A stretch of DNA of 64,000 bases from NCBI RefSeq assembly GCF_031326345.1, contig NZ_CP133671.1, forward strand, positions 558,001-622,000, given 5' to 3'. The notes beneath the pieces were generated by a model, which saw only the letters and a program-made list of their open reading frames with translations, did not search any database and was not told the DNA's origin. A program made the translations under genes and the position numbers. This document shows, piece after piece, positions 55,308 to 64,000 of the stretch (positions within the stretch are counted from its first letter, which is position 1; each line of letters starts with the position of its first letter). The DNA is from Aureispira sp. CCB-E. GTDB taxonomy: Bacteria > Bacteroidota > Bacteroidia > Chitinophagales > Saprospiraceae.

Positions 55308-56867
55308 ATGGCTAAAGAACAGAATACCTCATTTCAAGACGTTGTCTCGCATTGTAAAAAACTAGGATTTATTTATCAATCTAGTGAGATCTATGGCGGC
55401 TTGAGTGCAGTGTATGATTATGGTCCTTATGGTATTTTGTTAAAAAACAATATCAAGCAGTACTGGTGGAAATCCATGGTACAAATGCATGAAAATATCG
55501 TAGGCTTAGACGCTGCTATCTTTATGGAGCCTACAGTATGGAAAGCTTCAGGGCATGTAGATGCATTTAGTGATCCTTTGATAGATAATAAAGATTCTAA
55601 GAAGCGTTACCGTGCCGATACTCTTATTGAGGACTATATAGAGAATAAGATTCAAAAGAAGATAAATAAAGATGTTGAAAAAGCTGCCAAGCGTTTTGGA
55701 GATGCTTTTAATAAGGCAGAGTTTTTAGCAACGAATGGGCGAATCCTTGAACGTCAAAAGAAAATTGATGAAATCTTGAATCGAATGAACACCGCTTTAA
55801 ATTCAGGAGATTTGGCAGATGTTCGTCAATTAATAGTAGACTTGGACATTGCTTGCCCTGTTTCTGGTTCTAGAAACTGGACCGATGTAAGACAGTTTAA
55901 CTTGATGTTTTCTACGCAAGGAGGAGGAGCAACGAGTGATGATAAATTATACCTACGTCCAGAGACGGCTCAAGGGATTTTTGTTAATTTCTTGAATGTG
56001 TTGAATACGTCTCGTCAGAAAATTCCATTTGGAATTGCTCAAATAGGAAAAGCATTTCGAAATGAAATTGTGGCACGTCAGTTTATCTTCCGTATGCGTG
56101 AGTTTGAACAAATGGAGATGCAATTTTTTGTGCGTCCAGGGCAACAACAAGAGTTTTATCAATATTGGAAAGAGGCTCGTATGAAATGGCATATGGCTTT
56201 GGGAACGAATGAGGATAAATTGCGTTATCACGACCACGAAACATTGGCACATTATGCAGATGCTGCTTTAGATATTGAGTTTCAATTTCCGTTTGGATTC
56301 AAAGAGCTAGAAGGAATCCATTCTCGTACAGATTTTGATTTGAATGCCCACCAAGAACATTCTGGTAAAAAGTTGCAATATTTTGATCCAGAGTTGAAAG
56401 AAAGTTACGTTCCTTATGTAATTGAAACTTCAATTGGGTGTGATCGAATGTTTTTGGCTATGATGAGTAATGCTTATCAAGTAGATCAAGTACCTGATGC
56501 GAATGGAAATTTGAAGGATCGTGTGGTCTTGAGATTGCACCCTGCTATTGCACCTATTAAGTGTGCCGTTTTGCCAGTGGTGAAATCAAATGAAGCATTA
56601 ACAACAAAAGCAAGAGCGATTTTTAATGAAATTAAATACTCGTTTGAGTGTCAATACGATGAGAAAGATACAATAGGACGTCGTTATCGTCGTCAAGATG
56701 AATTAGGAACACCTTACTGTATTACAATTGATGAGCAGACAGTAGAAGATAATACGGTAACAATTCGTGAGCGTGATAGTATGAAACAAGAGCGAATAGC
56801 AGTGAGTGAAGTGGAGAAAATTGTTGGGGAGCGTATTGATATGCGTAATTTGTTAAAACAATTATAA
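55308..56867 (+). CDS. glyS: glycyl-tRNA synthetase
   Basis: A 519-residue single-chain class II synthetase (the eukaryote-type, dimeric form). Family marks: FIYQSSEIYGGLSAVYDYGP, LYLRPETAQGIFVNFLNVL, and VARQFIFRMREFEQMEMQFF (motif 2), then the anticodon-binding domain (VLPVVKSNEALTTKARAIF ... TIRERDSMKQERI). Length and order are complete. Charges tRNA-Gly. Monocistronic, ending in a hairpin. Confidence 0.97.
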   Translation: MAKEQNTSFQDVVSHCKKLGFIYQSSEIYGGLSAVYDYGPYGILLKNNIKQYWWKSMVQMHENIVGLDAAIFMEPTVWKASGHVDAFSDPLIDNKDSKKRYRADTLIEDYIENKIQKKINKDVEKAAKRFGDAFNKAEFLATNGRILERQKKIDEILNRMNTALNSGDLADVRQLIVDLDIACPVSGSRNWTDVRQFNLMFSTQGGGATSDDKLYLRPETAQGIFVNFLNVLNTSRQKIPFGIAQIGKAFRNEIVARQFIFRMREFEQMEMQFFVRPGQQQEFYQYWKEARMKWHMALGTNEDKLRYHDHETLAHYADAALDIEFQFPFGFKELEGIHSRTDFDLNAHQEHSGKKLQYFDPELKESYVPYVIETSIGCDRMFLAMMSNAYQVDQVPDANGNLKDRVVLRLHPAIAPIKCAVLPVVKSNEALTTKARAIFNEIKYSFECQYDEKDTIGRRYRRQDELGTPYCITIDEQTVEDNTVTIRERDSMKQERIAVSEVEKIVGERIDMRNLLKQL

Positions 56868-56872
56868 AAAAT

Positions 56873-56902
56873 AAAGCTTAAAACTTTGTTTTGTAGCTTT
56901 TT
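56873..56902 (+). terminator. probable terminator after glyS
   Basis: AAAGCT...AAAC pairs with GTTT...AGCTTT, ending in TTTAT, 6 bases past the glyS stop. Moderate stability. Confidence 0.55.
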
Positions 56903-57186
56903 ATAGGGTAAAGTCATTTTAAAATAGTACTTTTGTAGGTGGTGTTTTAATGATTTTACCCAAATAAAAAACAAAAAAGAATAACTCTTTGACGTTTTTA
57001 TCGTTAAATTTATAGAAACACTATCTTGTTGTTATTACTCAGAAGTATTTATAATTATCTTTGATTTCTCTTAATTGAGAATTAATTTTTTAGGAAATAT
57101 AAAGTACCTCTTAACAATAAATAAAATTCGTAAATTACATTCTAACGATCTATTTAGCAATCATAAATCAATCCAACATAGTTACC

Positions 57187-58587
57187 ATGAAATTACATGT
57201 ATTATTTATTTACATCACTAGCTTTTTTGTTTTGGTTGCCTGTGGTTCTACTGCTGGAACGACAAAAAATGATACGGTAGCAACTACAGAAAAAAAAGCA
57301 CCCGATGATGATTATGATGGTGTACCGAATGATGTGGACCAGTGTCCTTATATTTATGGTACAGCTCGAACATTTGGTTGCCCAGATGCTGATGGTGATG
57401 GTATCCAAGATTCTGAAGATCGCTGTCCAGACGACAAAGGCTATGCAAATCTATTAGGATGTTTGGATAGAGATTATGATGGGATTATTGATCCAGATGA
57501 TGAATGTCCCGACGCTTACGGAGAGCGTGAAACAGGTTGCCCAGATATAGACCCTTCGGATGTTGACGGTGATGGTGTAAAAAATGAAGATGACGAATGT
57601 CCTGAAGTAAGAGGACTGTTTACAGCCAATGGTTGCCCCGATGGCGATGGTGATGGTATCAAAGATGAATTGGACGCTTGTCCTGATTTGTTTGGAATTT
57701 CTGAGTATAATGGTTGTCCTTTGGCAATCGGAGATATGATGGAAATCGCAGAAAGAAATGGTCACCCAGCAAAAGTAAATGGCATAGCAGAAAAAGGCTA
57801 TTATAAGAGTTATGACGGCAAACTATACGATCGTAATGATATGCGTGTGGATGTCGTTTCTGGTGATATTGTTGACCAAAGTGGTTCTTTTATTACCGAT
57901 ACTAAAGAGTTCTTTATTGACCGAAAAGGATACATCCGAGATGCAAACGAAGGTGTTGTGCGTATCGATGAAGAAGGTTATGTATTTAGCCCAGATGGCT
58001 TGTTGAGCAAGAAAAAAGTGAACAATGCAACATCAGGTGGTGGCATTAAGATTGGTTCGGGTTCACTACCTAATCAGCAAAAAAATGGCATTCAATTTGG
58101 CACTGACAATACTGATAGTTATTCTGGTGGAGGCAATCCAAATTCGGGCAATGGAAATGATTTGAATGATAATATTTATGATTATAACCCCCAAAATGCA
58201 AAACCATTAACGCCAGCAGAAGCAGCAGATTGTAATCGAATTAATCTACAAACTTTGACGGCAGCTATTTACTTTGACTATGATGCAGCCAAAGCGGACA
58301 ACAGTTCTTTGCGCCAGTTGAATAGAGTAGTTGATGCTATGCAAAAATGTGCTAAACTAGAATTACAAGTTGGTGGCTATGCCGATAGTGATGGAAGTGA
58401 AAATTACAACTACAAATTGTCTGAAAGAAGGGCTAAATCTGTCTTAAAATACATTATGGGACAAGGAATTAGCGATCGACGTTTGAAGTACAATGCTTAT
58501 GGCGAAAAATATCCTTTGTCTAGCAATGCGACCGATGAAGGAAAACAGCGCAATAGACGTGCAGAAATACAAGTAGTTCGTAAATAA
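57187..58587 (+). CDS. OmpA-family lipoprotein with thrombospondin type-3 repeats
   Basis: A 466-residue outer-membrane lipoprotein (lipobox LVAC, Cys19). Residues about 40-180 hold several TSP3 calcium-binding repeats (DGDGIQDSEDRCPD, DRDYDGIIDPDDECPD, DVDGDGVKNEDDECPE, DGDGDGIKDELDACPD). A spacer with DRKGYIRD-like units follows (190-330), then a C-terminal OmpA peptidoglycan-binding domain (about 355-466: IYFDYDAAKADNSSLRQLNR, SERRAKSV, NRRAEIQV). Such proteins tie the outer membrane to peptidoglycan. It lies just upstream of the glycan locus but with its own terminator. A TATCTTTG at 57056-57063 may be its -7 box. Confidence 0.92.
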   Translation: MKLHVLFIYITSFFVLVACGSTAGTTKNDTVATTEKKAPDDDYDGVPNDVDQCPYIYGTARTFGCPDADGDGIQDSEDRCPDDKGYANLLGCLDRDYDGIIDPDDECPDAYGERETGCPDIDPSDVDGDGVKNEDDECPEVRGLFTANGCPDGDGDGIKDELDACPDLFGISEYNGCPLAIGDMMEIAERNGHPAKVNGIAEKGYYKSYDGKLYDRNDMRVDVVSGDIVDQSGSFITDTKEFFIDRKGYIRDANEGVVRIDEEGYVFSPDGLLSKKKVNNATSGGGIKIGSGSLPNQQKNGIQFGTDNTDSYSGGGNPNSGNGNDLNDNIYDYNPQNAKPLTPAEAADCNRINLQTLTAAIYFDYDAAKADNSSLRQLNRVVDAMQKCAKLELQVGGYADSDGSENYNYKLSERRAKSVLKYIMGQGISDRRLKYNAYGEKYPLSSNATDEGKQRNRRAEIQVVRK

Positions 58588-58620
58588 TAATATATCTAGC
58601 ATATATATGTGCAAAAGTCT

Positions 58621-58662
58621 AGGAGATGCAAACTCAGAATGTCTTGCATCTCCTTTTTTTTT
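58621..58662 (+). terminator. intrinsic terminator after OmpA-family gene
   Basis: AGGAGATGCAA and TTGCATCTCCT form a perfect 11-base stem and are followed by T9. It isolates the OmpA gene from the glycan locus. Confidence 0.93.
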
Positions 58663-58715
58663 GTTAGCTTTGAATTCTCCCCGATATTAATGATCACAAA
58701 AGCGTGAGATAAAGG

Positions 58716-59771
58716 ATGTATGATATAATTCCAGCTTTTTTAACTGCCTTTTTAATAACTTATTTTGCTATACCTTCTATCATCAAGGTAGCAGTAGAGA
58801 AAAACTTGGTAGATGAACCGGGAGAACGGCGTTCGCATTCCAAGAGTGTGCCTACCTTAGGCGGCTTAGGTATTTTTGCAGGACTCATTTTTTCGACAAC
58901 TTTTTGGGTGCCTTTTCATGAGCAGCCCTCTCATTTGCAATATATACTATGCGCATTTATCGTCATTTTTCTAATAGGAGCAAAAGACGATATTATTCCA
59001 CTAACGCCCTCCAAAAAGTTTGCAGGGCAGATATTTGCTGCTTTCTTATTAGTTTATTTTGCCAAAATACAGTTGACGAGTTTGTATGGGATTTTTGGTA
59101 TTCATGCTATTCCTGATTTTATAGGTATTCCATTAACCATATTTACAATTATAGTCATCATCAATGCCTTTAATTTAATAGATGGAATTAATGCATTGTC
59201 AGGAACAATAGGTTGTATTATCTGTGGTACTTTTGGATATTGGTTCTATTGTATGAATCGCCCAGATTTAGCTATTATTGCAGCTGCATTAGCAGGAGCT
59301 TTGTTGGCTTTTTTGCGGTACAACTTAGCAGCAGAAATATTCATGGGAGATACAGGATCATTATTAATTGGTTTAACAGCAGCAATTCTCGCCATTTCAT
59401 TTATCCAATCCAATATTACCTATGTGAATGAGCAAAGTGTTAGTTCGGTTCCTGCCGTAACTGTAGGGATTTTGATTATTCCATTATTTGATACTTTACG
59501 AGTTTTTACGCTACGTATCTTAAAAGGTAAGTCTCCCTTTAGTCCAGATCGTACACATATCCATCATTTGTTATTAGATTTGGGGTGTAGCCACCTTCAA
59601 GGAACAGCTATTTTGGGAATAGTCAACTTAATTTTTATAGCTGTTGTATTTCAGTTACAATGGATTGGCACATTACCTTTATTTGGAGTTGTCATTCTGA
59701 TGGGAACGATTTTAACAGGTATAGTAGAGTATGCCTTGCGAAAAAAAAAGAAAACGGAAGGATATGTTTAA
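58716..59771 (+). CDS. WecA-type undecaprenyl-phosphate sugar-1-phosphate transferase
   Basis: A 351-residue polytopic membrane enzyme of the MraY/WecA family. Marks: VDEPGERRSHSKSVPTLGGL near the N-terminus, GAKDDIIPLTPSKK, AFNLIDGINALSG, EIFMGDTGSL and the HIHHLLLDLG loop, the last two being WecA-specific. It links a sugar-1-phosphate (often GlcNAc or similar) to undecaprenyl phosphate, which starts glycan assembly. It opens the surface-glycan locus. The next gene (crcB) overlaps its stop by 8 bases. Confidence 0.9.
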   Translation: MYDIIPAFLTAFLITYFAIPSIIKVAVEKNLVDEPGERRSHSKSVPTLGGLGIFAGLIFSTTFWVPFHEQPSHLQYILCAFIVIFLIGAKDDIIPLTPSKKFAGQIFAAFLLVYFAKIQLTSLYGIFGIHAIPDFIGIPLTIFTIIVIINAFNLIDGINALSGTIGCIICGTFGYWFYCMNRPDLAIIAAALAGALLAFLRYNLAAEIFMGDTGSLLIGLTAAILAISFIQSNITYVNEQSVSSVPAVTVGILIIPLFDTLRVFTLRILKGKSPFSPDRTHIHHLLLDLGCSHLQGTAILGIVNLIFIAVVFQLQWIGTLPLFGVVILMGTILTGIVEYALRKKKKTEGYV

Positions 59772-60135
59772 TGCTCTAGCTGTTTTTGTCGGAGGGGGAC
59801 TAGGAAGTTTGTGTCGTTATTGTGTAGGGCTGATTTTCCCAGCACCCAGTGCCTCTTTTCCTATAGCTACTTTAATTGCTAATGTTAGTGCTTGTTTTTT
59901 TTTGGGATACCTTACCGATCATTTGACTCGAGACAACTTATCAGATCATTGGAAATTATTGCTTGGAACTGGTTTTTGTGGTGGTTTTAGCACCTTTAGT
60001 ACCTTTTCTAAAGAAACCTTAGAACTTGGTCAAGGTGGTTTAACAGTATGGGCTGTCGTATACTTAATATTGAGTTTGGTCTTGGGTGTTTTGGCTGTCT
60101 TTTTAGGTATATGGATGGGAAATATGGATAAATAA
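59764..60135 (+). CDS. crcB: CrcB-family fluoride channel
   Basis: A 123-residue protein with four hydrophobic helices. The Fluc/CrcB signatures are present: GGGLGSLCRYCVG near the start and GFCGGFSTFSTFSKE around residue 70. CrcB exports fluoride by passive transport. The start was set at 59764, overlapping the WecA-type gene by 8 bases; the earlier start at 59731 adds a basic, unlikely N-terminus. No fluoride riboswitch is visible upstream. Confidence 0.93.
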   Translation: MFNALAVFVGGGLGSLCRYCVGLIFPAPSASFPIATLIANVSACFFLGYLTDHLTRDNLSDHWKLLLGTGFCGGFSTFSTFSKETLELGQGGLTVWAVVYLILSLVLGVLAVFLGIWMGNMDK

Positions 60136-60207
60136 ATAATGTACGTAGCTTGTTTTTGTAGTCTGAATATAATTCTAACAATTTAAGGATATTACAAAAG
60201 CAATAGC

Positions 60208-60215
60208 TATCTTTG
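60208..60215 (+). promoter_or_regulatory. candidate -7 box for the ABC export genes
   Basis: TATCTTTG matches TAnnTTTG and lies 66 bases before the ABC permease ATG. The -33 region is weak, so this is tentative. Confidence 0.45.
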
Positions 60216-60281
60216 AATTTTTTAACCAAATGTTGGTAACATGTCTAATGTTTGATTCATTGCTAAATAGTTGTATTTAAC

Positions 60282-61124
60282 ATGAAAGAAGAGTGGGATT
60301 TAATTATAAAGCCACAACAAAAATTGTTGAGTCTTAACCTAAAAGAAATTTGGCAGTATAGAGACCTATTAACAATGTTTGTTAAGAGGGATGTAGTAAC
60401 GGTATATAAACAAACTATTTTAGGACCTATATGGTTTTTTGTACAGCCAATTATGACAACACTGGTGTATGTTGTTGTTTTTGGAAATATAGCAGGGATT
60501 GCTACAGATGGAATCCCTAAACCCCTGTTCTATTTATCTGGAATTGTTATATGGAACTATTTTTCAGAGTGTTTTCTGCAAACCTCTGATACATTTGCTC
60601 AAAATCAGGATATGTTTGGTAAAGTCTATTTCCCAAGACTTATTATGCCATTATCTAAAGTAGTTTCAGGATTAATTAAATTCTTTATTCAATTTACTCT
60701 TTTTCTAATTGTTTATTTTTATTTCGTTATAAAGGGCGTTCCAGTAGTTATCTCTTGGAGTATGTTATTAATTCCTTATTTAATTATATTAATGGCTTCC
60801 TTAGGCTTAGGTTTTGGGCTAATTTTTACCTCAATGACTACTAAGTATCGAGATTTAAAATTTTTAGTGCAATTTGGAGTACAATTACTAATGTATGCAA
60901 CACCAATTATATACCCTATGAGTTTGATAGAAGGTCAACTAAAGCTAGCTATAGCTCTTAACCCTTTAGCGCATGTAATTGAAGCATTTAAATATAGTTT
61001 TTTGGGAGAGGGAGAGCTTTCTATAATAGGATTGACTTATTCAACAATATTTGCTACAGTAGTTCTACTTATAGGTATTTTGATTTTTAATAAAACAGAA
61101 AAAAGCTTTGTAGATACAATTTAG
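60282..61124 (+). CDS. ABC-2 polysaccharide export permease (Wzm/RfbA-like)
   Basis: A 280-residue protein with about six hydrophobic segments. Family marks: LNLKEIWQYRDLLTMFVKRD, then YKQTILGPIWFFVQPIMTTL, and ALNPLAHVIEAFKYSFLGEG at the end. It is the membrane subunit of an O-antigen/teichoic-acid type exporter and pairs with the ATPase at 61208. Length is normal. Confidence 0.92.
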   Translation: MKEEWDLIIKPQQKLLSLNLKEIWQYRDLLTMFVKRDVVTVYKQTILGPIWFFVQPIMTTLVYVVVFGNIAGIATDGIPKPLFYLSGIVIWNYFSECFLQTSDTFAQNQDMFGKVYFPRLIMPLSKVVSGLIKFFIQFTLFLIVYFYFVIKGVPVVISWSMLLIPYLIILMASLGLGFGLIFTSMTTKYRDLKFLVQFGVQLLMYATPIIYPMSLIEGQLKLAIALNPLAHVIEAFKYSFLGEGELSIIGLTYSTIFATVVLLIGILIFNKTEKSFVDTI

Positions 61125-61207
61125 TATTTATAATAGAGGTTATGTATTATTGTTGATGATAACAATTAACGTCCACATAATTTTTGATAGTGCAAAAGAA
61201 AATAAAG

Positions 61208-62485
61208 ATGTCTAATATTGTATTAAGTGTTGAAAATTTATCAAAACAGTATCGAATAGGAGAAATAGGGACAGGAACGTTATCAAATGATATAAAACGT
61301 TGGTGGGCTCAAATAAGGGGAAAAGAAGATCCTTTTAGTTTAGTTGGTCAGATTAATGATCGAACTCAAAAAGCTGAATCTGAATTTGTATGGGCTTTGA
61401 AAGATGTAAATTTTCAAGTAAAAAAGGGGGATGTATTAGGGATTGTAGGAAAAAATGGTGCAGGAAAGTCTACTTTATTAAAGCTTATTTCTAGAATTAC
61501 CTCTCCTTCTACTGGGAGAGTAAGAGCAAAGGGACGAATCGCTTCTTTATTAGAAGTAGGTACAGGAATGCACCCAGAAATGACAGCAAGAGAAAACATC
61601 TACTTAAACGGGGCTATAATGGGAATGACTAAACAAGAAATTTCTAGAAAGTTTGATGAGATCGTTGATTTTGCAGGTTGTGCTTTATATGTAGATACCC
61701 CTGTTAAAAGGTATTCTTCTGGAATGCGTGTACGCCTTGGTTTTGCTGTAGCAGCGTTTTTGGAGCCTGAAATTTTAATTGTAGATGAAGTTTTAGCTGT
61801 TGGAGATGCAGAGTTTCAAAAGAAAGCCATTGGCAAGATGAAAGATGTTAGTAGTGGGGAGGGACGTACTGTATTATTTGTTAGCCATAATATGGAATCA
61901 ATAGAAGCTTTATGTACAAGTTGTGCCGTATTTAAGAATGGTACAATCCTTCGACAGGGAGGTACAAAAGAAATGATTGAATTGTACCTAAATGATAATA
62001 GAGAGAGTACCACACAACGGTTGGAATCAAGAACAGATCGGAAAGGAAATGGGCGTTATCGAATTACGGAGGTAGATGTTTGTACTAATGGTCAAGTAAC
62101 CAGTTATTTAAAGGTTGGGCAATTGGGTAAAATCATATTGAGTATAAGTCAGAAAGCTATGATTAAAATACCTATTAGTATAAGTATTGGTATTCATGAC
62201 TCTAAAGGAGTAAGGGTTTCAACTCTTTCATCCATGTTTTTCCCAGAAACATTAACAGTAGATAGAAGTTTTAAGGTTGAATTTATTTTAGAGAATGTAG
62301 CTTTGTATTCTGGAGAGTATTTTTGTAATGTATTTCTTAGAGAAGGAGAAAATGGAGATATAGTAGATTGGGTGCAGGATGCATTTATTTTAAGAATTGA
62401 AGCAGGTGATTTTTATGGAACAGGGAGAAATAATATTCTTCAAAATGATAAATTTTTTATTAATCATAAAATTAATCTAGTTTAA
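61208..62485 (+). CDS. ABC exporter ATPase with C-terminal carbohydrate-binding-like domain (Wzt-like)
   Basis: A 425-residue protein. The ATPase domain (1-~265) has Walker A GKNGAGKST (81-89), the signature YSSGMRVRLG, and Walker B EILIVDEVLAVGD, in the subfamily typical of Wzt/TagH. The C-terminal ~140 residues form a beta-sandwich-like domain (RYRITEVDVCTNGQVTSYLK, VDWVQDAFILRIEAGDF), as in Wzt proteins that read the end of the O-polysaccharide before export. The start was set at the ATG at 61208. Its stop overlaps the next ATG (TAATG). Confidence 0.92.
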   Translation: MSNIVLSVENLSKQYRIGEIGTGTLSNDIKRWWAQIRGKEDPFSLVGQINDRTQKAESEFVWALKDVNFQVKKGDVLGIVGKNGAGKSTLLKLISRITSPSTGRVRAKGRIASLLEVGTGMHPEMTARENIYLNGAIMGMTKQEISRKFDEIVDFAGCALYVDTPVKRYSSGMRVRLGFAVAAFLEPEILIVDEVLAVGDAEFQKKAIGKMKDVSSGEGRTVLFVSHNMESIEALCTSCAVFKNGTILRQGGTKEMIELYLNDNRESTTQRLESRTDRKGNGRYRITEVDVCTNGQVTSYLKVGQLGKIILSISQKAMIKIPISISIGIHDSKGVRVSTLSSMFFPETLTVDRSFKVEFILENVALYSGEYFCNVFLREGENGDIVDWVQDAFILRIEAGDFYGTGRNNILQNDKFFINHKINLV

Positions 62486-63294
62486 TGAGGCATTTATTTA
62501 TAGGAGGCTGCGGACGTTCTGGGACTTCTTTTGTACAGAAAATTATAATTTCTCATTCTAAAGTAGTCGGAGGTCCTGAATTTGATTTTTTGCAACCTCT
62601 TATGATGACATACAGGAGAATGATAACTCCATTTCACTTGAAACGACAGGAATTTTTCTATGATAGGGACTCGCTTGACCAATATATGAGAACATTTGTG
62701 AGTAGTGCATTGCTAAATAAACATCAAGAAAACTCAGAAGTTATCTTTTTTTCTGAAAAAACTCCCAATAATATAGATGTAGCAGAAGAGTTGTTGACTT
62801 TGTTTCCAGATGCCTTTTTTCTGAATATTATTAGAGATGGTAGAGATGTACTTGTTTCTCATCTTGATGTAGAGCAGCGTTTTATTAAATCAGGGACAGC
62901 ATACCACAAGCCTAGTTTTTCTTTAGAAAGTGTATGTGCGTTGTGGAATAAAAGTATTGATACCTATTTAAAACTAGCAAATAATGAAACATTGAATAAT
63001 AGAGTCATTAATTTAGTTTATGAAGATTTGTTGCAATATCCTAAAAGAGAGTTGATGAGAATTTGCCAATCTTTAGGGCTTGTATTGGAAGAAGGAATGC
63101 TCACTCCTCATAAAAAGGAAGTAAGAGAAAGCCCGTTACATATTGATAATATTTGGCATACAGAAGCAATGCTTAATGCTAACTTTGATACATCAAAAAT
63201 TGGTAGATGGCAGAAGAGGTTAAGTTTTTTTGAAAAACGGAAAGCAGAAAAGATAATGCAAGAAAATTTAAAACGACTAAACTACCTTAAGTAA
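62485..63294 (+). CDS. sulfotransferase-family protein
   Basis: A 269-residue protein. The N-terminal FIGGCGRSGTSFVQKI matches the 5'-phosphosulfate-binding loop of PAPS-dependent sulfotransferases, and INIIRDGRDVLVSHL-like text (here NIIRDGRDVLVSH) is the 3'-phosphate-binding motif. VYEDLLQYPKRELMRICQSL is the third typical block. It likely adds sulfate to the glycan made by this locus, though that target is inference. Its ATG overlaps the Wzt-like stop by one base, so they are translated together. Confidence 0.88.
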   Translation: MRHLFIGGCGRSGTSFVQKIIISHSKVVGGPEFDFLQPLMMTYRRMITPFHLKRQEFFYDRDSLDQYMRTFVSSALLNKHQENSEVIFFSEKTPNNIDVAEELLTLFPDAFFLNIIRDGRDVLVSHLDVEQRFIKSGTAYHKPSFSLESVCALWNKSIDTYLKLANNETLNNRVINLVYEDLLQYPKRELMRICQSLGLVLEEGMLTPHKKEVRESPLHIDNIWHTEAMLNANFDTSKIGRWQKRLSFFEKRKAEKIMQENLKRLNYLK

Positions 63295-63300
63295 TTTAAT

Positions 63301-64000
63301 ATGTGTGGAATTTCAGGAATAATTTATTTTAATCATATTAAAATATCACATAAAATTATATCAGACTTCAATGATCAACTAATACATCGAGGACCAGATG
63401 GACATGATGTATGGGTCAATGAGGAATTAAATATGGCTTTGGGGCATCGTCGATTATCTATTTTGGATTTATCAAGCTCTGGCAATCAGCCAATGTCATT
63501 AGACAATGAACGTTATTGGATGGTTTATAATGGCGAGGTATATAACTTTATCGAATTGCGTAATGACTTAATTCAGTTGGGATATTCTTTTTATTCTGAC
63601 AGTGATTCCGAAGTTGTGTTAGCTGCTTACATAGAATGGGGGAATGATTGTGTGAAGCGATTTAATGGTATGTGGGCAATTGCAATAGTAGACCGACAAA
63701 AAAAAGAATTATTTTTATCTCGAGATCGTTTTGGAATTAAACCACTTTATTTTGCTAATACAGATGGTATCTTTGCCTTTGCATCAGAGTCTATAGCATT
63801 TAATAAACTCCATGGTTTCAAGAAGCGTATACACCAAAATAACATCTTATTTAATATAAGAAATGTACATGGTTTAGAAGCAACAGGTGAATCAATTTAT
63901 GAAGAAATATACCAATTACAAGCAGGACACAATGCAACTCTGAATTTAAACACTGGTGAATTTTATAAATACAAGTGGTGGAATACCTTAGAAAATAGAA
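63301..64000 (+). CDS. asnB: asparagine synthase (glutamine-hydrolysing), N-terminal part, truncated by window end
   Basis: An open frame from ATG 63301 runs off the right edge (about 233 codons visible). It starts MCGISGIIYF, with Cys2 as the glutaminase nucleophile, and has HRGPDGHDVW, NGEVYNFIELR, GHRRLSILDLS and RDRFGIKPLYF of the class II glutamine amidotransferase domain. The synthetase domain lies beyond the window. In glycan loci such genes often amidate sugars or act on amino-sugar precursors. It begins 6 bases after the sulfotransferase stop. The symbol is for the family, not the exact role. Confidence 0.88.
   Translation, partial: MCGISGIIYFNHIKISHKIISDFNDQLIHRGPDGHDVWVNEELNMALGHRRLSILDLSSSGNQPMSLDNERYWMVYNGEVYNFIELRNDLIQLGYSFYSDSDSEVVLAAYIEWGNDCVKRFNGMWAIAIVDRQKKELFLSRDRFGIKPLYFANTDGIFAFASESIAFNKLHGFKKRIHQNNILFNIRNVHGLEATGESIYEEIYQLQAGHNATLNLNTGEFYKYKWWNTLENR

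Noticed and set aside
59700-59763. Fluoride riboswitch upstream of crcB
   Set aside because: The crcB start lies inside the preceding gene and no conserved fluoride riboswitch core was seen.
1-64000. CRISPR array, prophage or insertion sequence
   Set aside because: No regularly spaced repeats, transposase, integrase or phage structural genes were found.

Overview
This 64 kb window is AT-rich chromosomal DNA from a member of the Bacteroidota. The case rests on several independent signs: type IX secretion (T9SS) C-terminal sorting domains on three large exported proteins, SprB-type adhesin repeats, an Omp28-like protein, SurA-like isomerase genes next to moxR, promoters of the Bacteroidota type (TTTG about 18 bases before TAnnTTTG), and lipoproteins. 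Gliding/T9SS genes, low GC and the overall gene style fit the family Saprospiraceae, perhaps a marine relative of Aureispira; the genus is an inference. I see no phage, insertion sequence, CRISPR array or plasmid module.

Layout. 0-3 kb: envelope biogenesis (end of one SurA-like isomerase, a second complete one, a MoxR ATPase). 3-15 kb: exported proteins (Omp28/T9SS protein on the minus strand, a coiled-coil exported protein, an Ig-like lipoprotein, and a 1611-residue lysyl-endopeptidase-like protease with a tandem duplication, six SprB-like repeats and a T9SS tail). 15-20 kb, minus strand: SDR, Crp/Fnr regulator, membrane hydrolase, dtd, rarA. 20-24 kb: DUF2071 protein, then an unrecognised 544-residue protein paired with an ankyrin protein. 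24-28 kb, minus strand: hutI, a thioredoxin-SPOR fusion, a PfkB kinase. 28-29 kb: tRNA-Asn and rpsU with clear promoters and terminators. 29-34 kb, minus strand: SDR, a secreted dikinase-like protein with a T9SS tail, prfC. 34-37 kb: three related four-helix membrane proteins and an alkyltransferase-like protein. 37-40 kb: penicillin acylase family protein and recX. 40-45 kb: rimP-nusA-infB behind a promoter and a leader terminator. 45-51 kb, minus strand: membrane protein, MBL hydrolase, YiiX-like lipoprotein, two small paralogous lipoproteins, pheS. 51-55 kb: SIMPL-type protein and a tandem pair of cysteine-rich paralogues around a 74-residue protein. 55-58.6 kb: glyS and an OmpA/TSP3 lipoprotein. 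58.7-64 kb: beginning of a surface-glycan locus (WecA-type transferase, CrcB, ABC-2 permease, Wzt-like ATPase, sulfotransferase, truncated asparagine synthase).

How it works together. Most of the window is housekeeping (translation, tRNA quality control, recombination, histidine catabolism) interleaved with envelope functions. The isomerases, MoxR, T9SS cargo, lipoproteins, OmpA protein and glycan export locus all serve the cell surface. Best candidates for something undescribed: the tandem seven-cysteine paralogues (52491-54826), the secreted dikinase-like protein (29831-32335), the four-helix membrane trio (34358-36601), and two families of short dispersed intergenic repeats. Functions are inferred from motifs read by eye; no database search was run.
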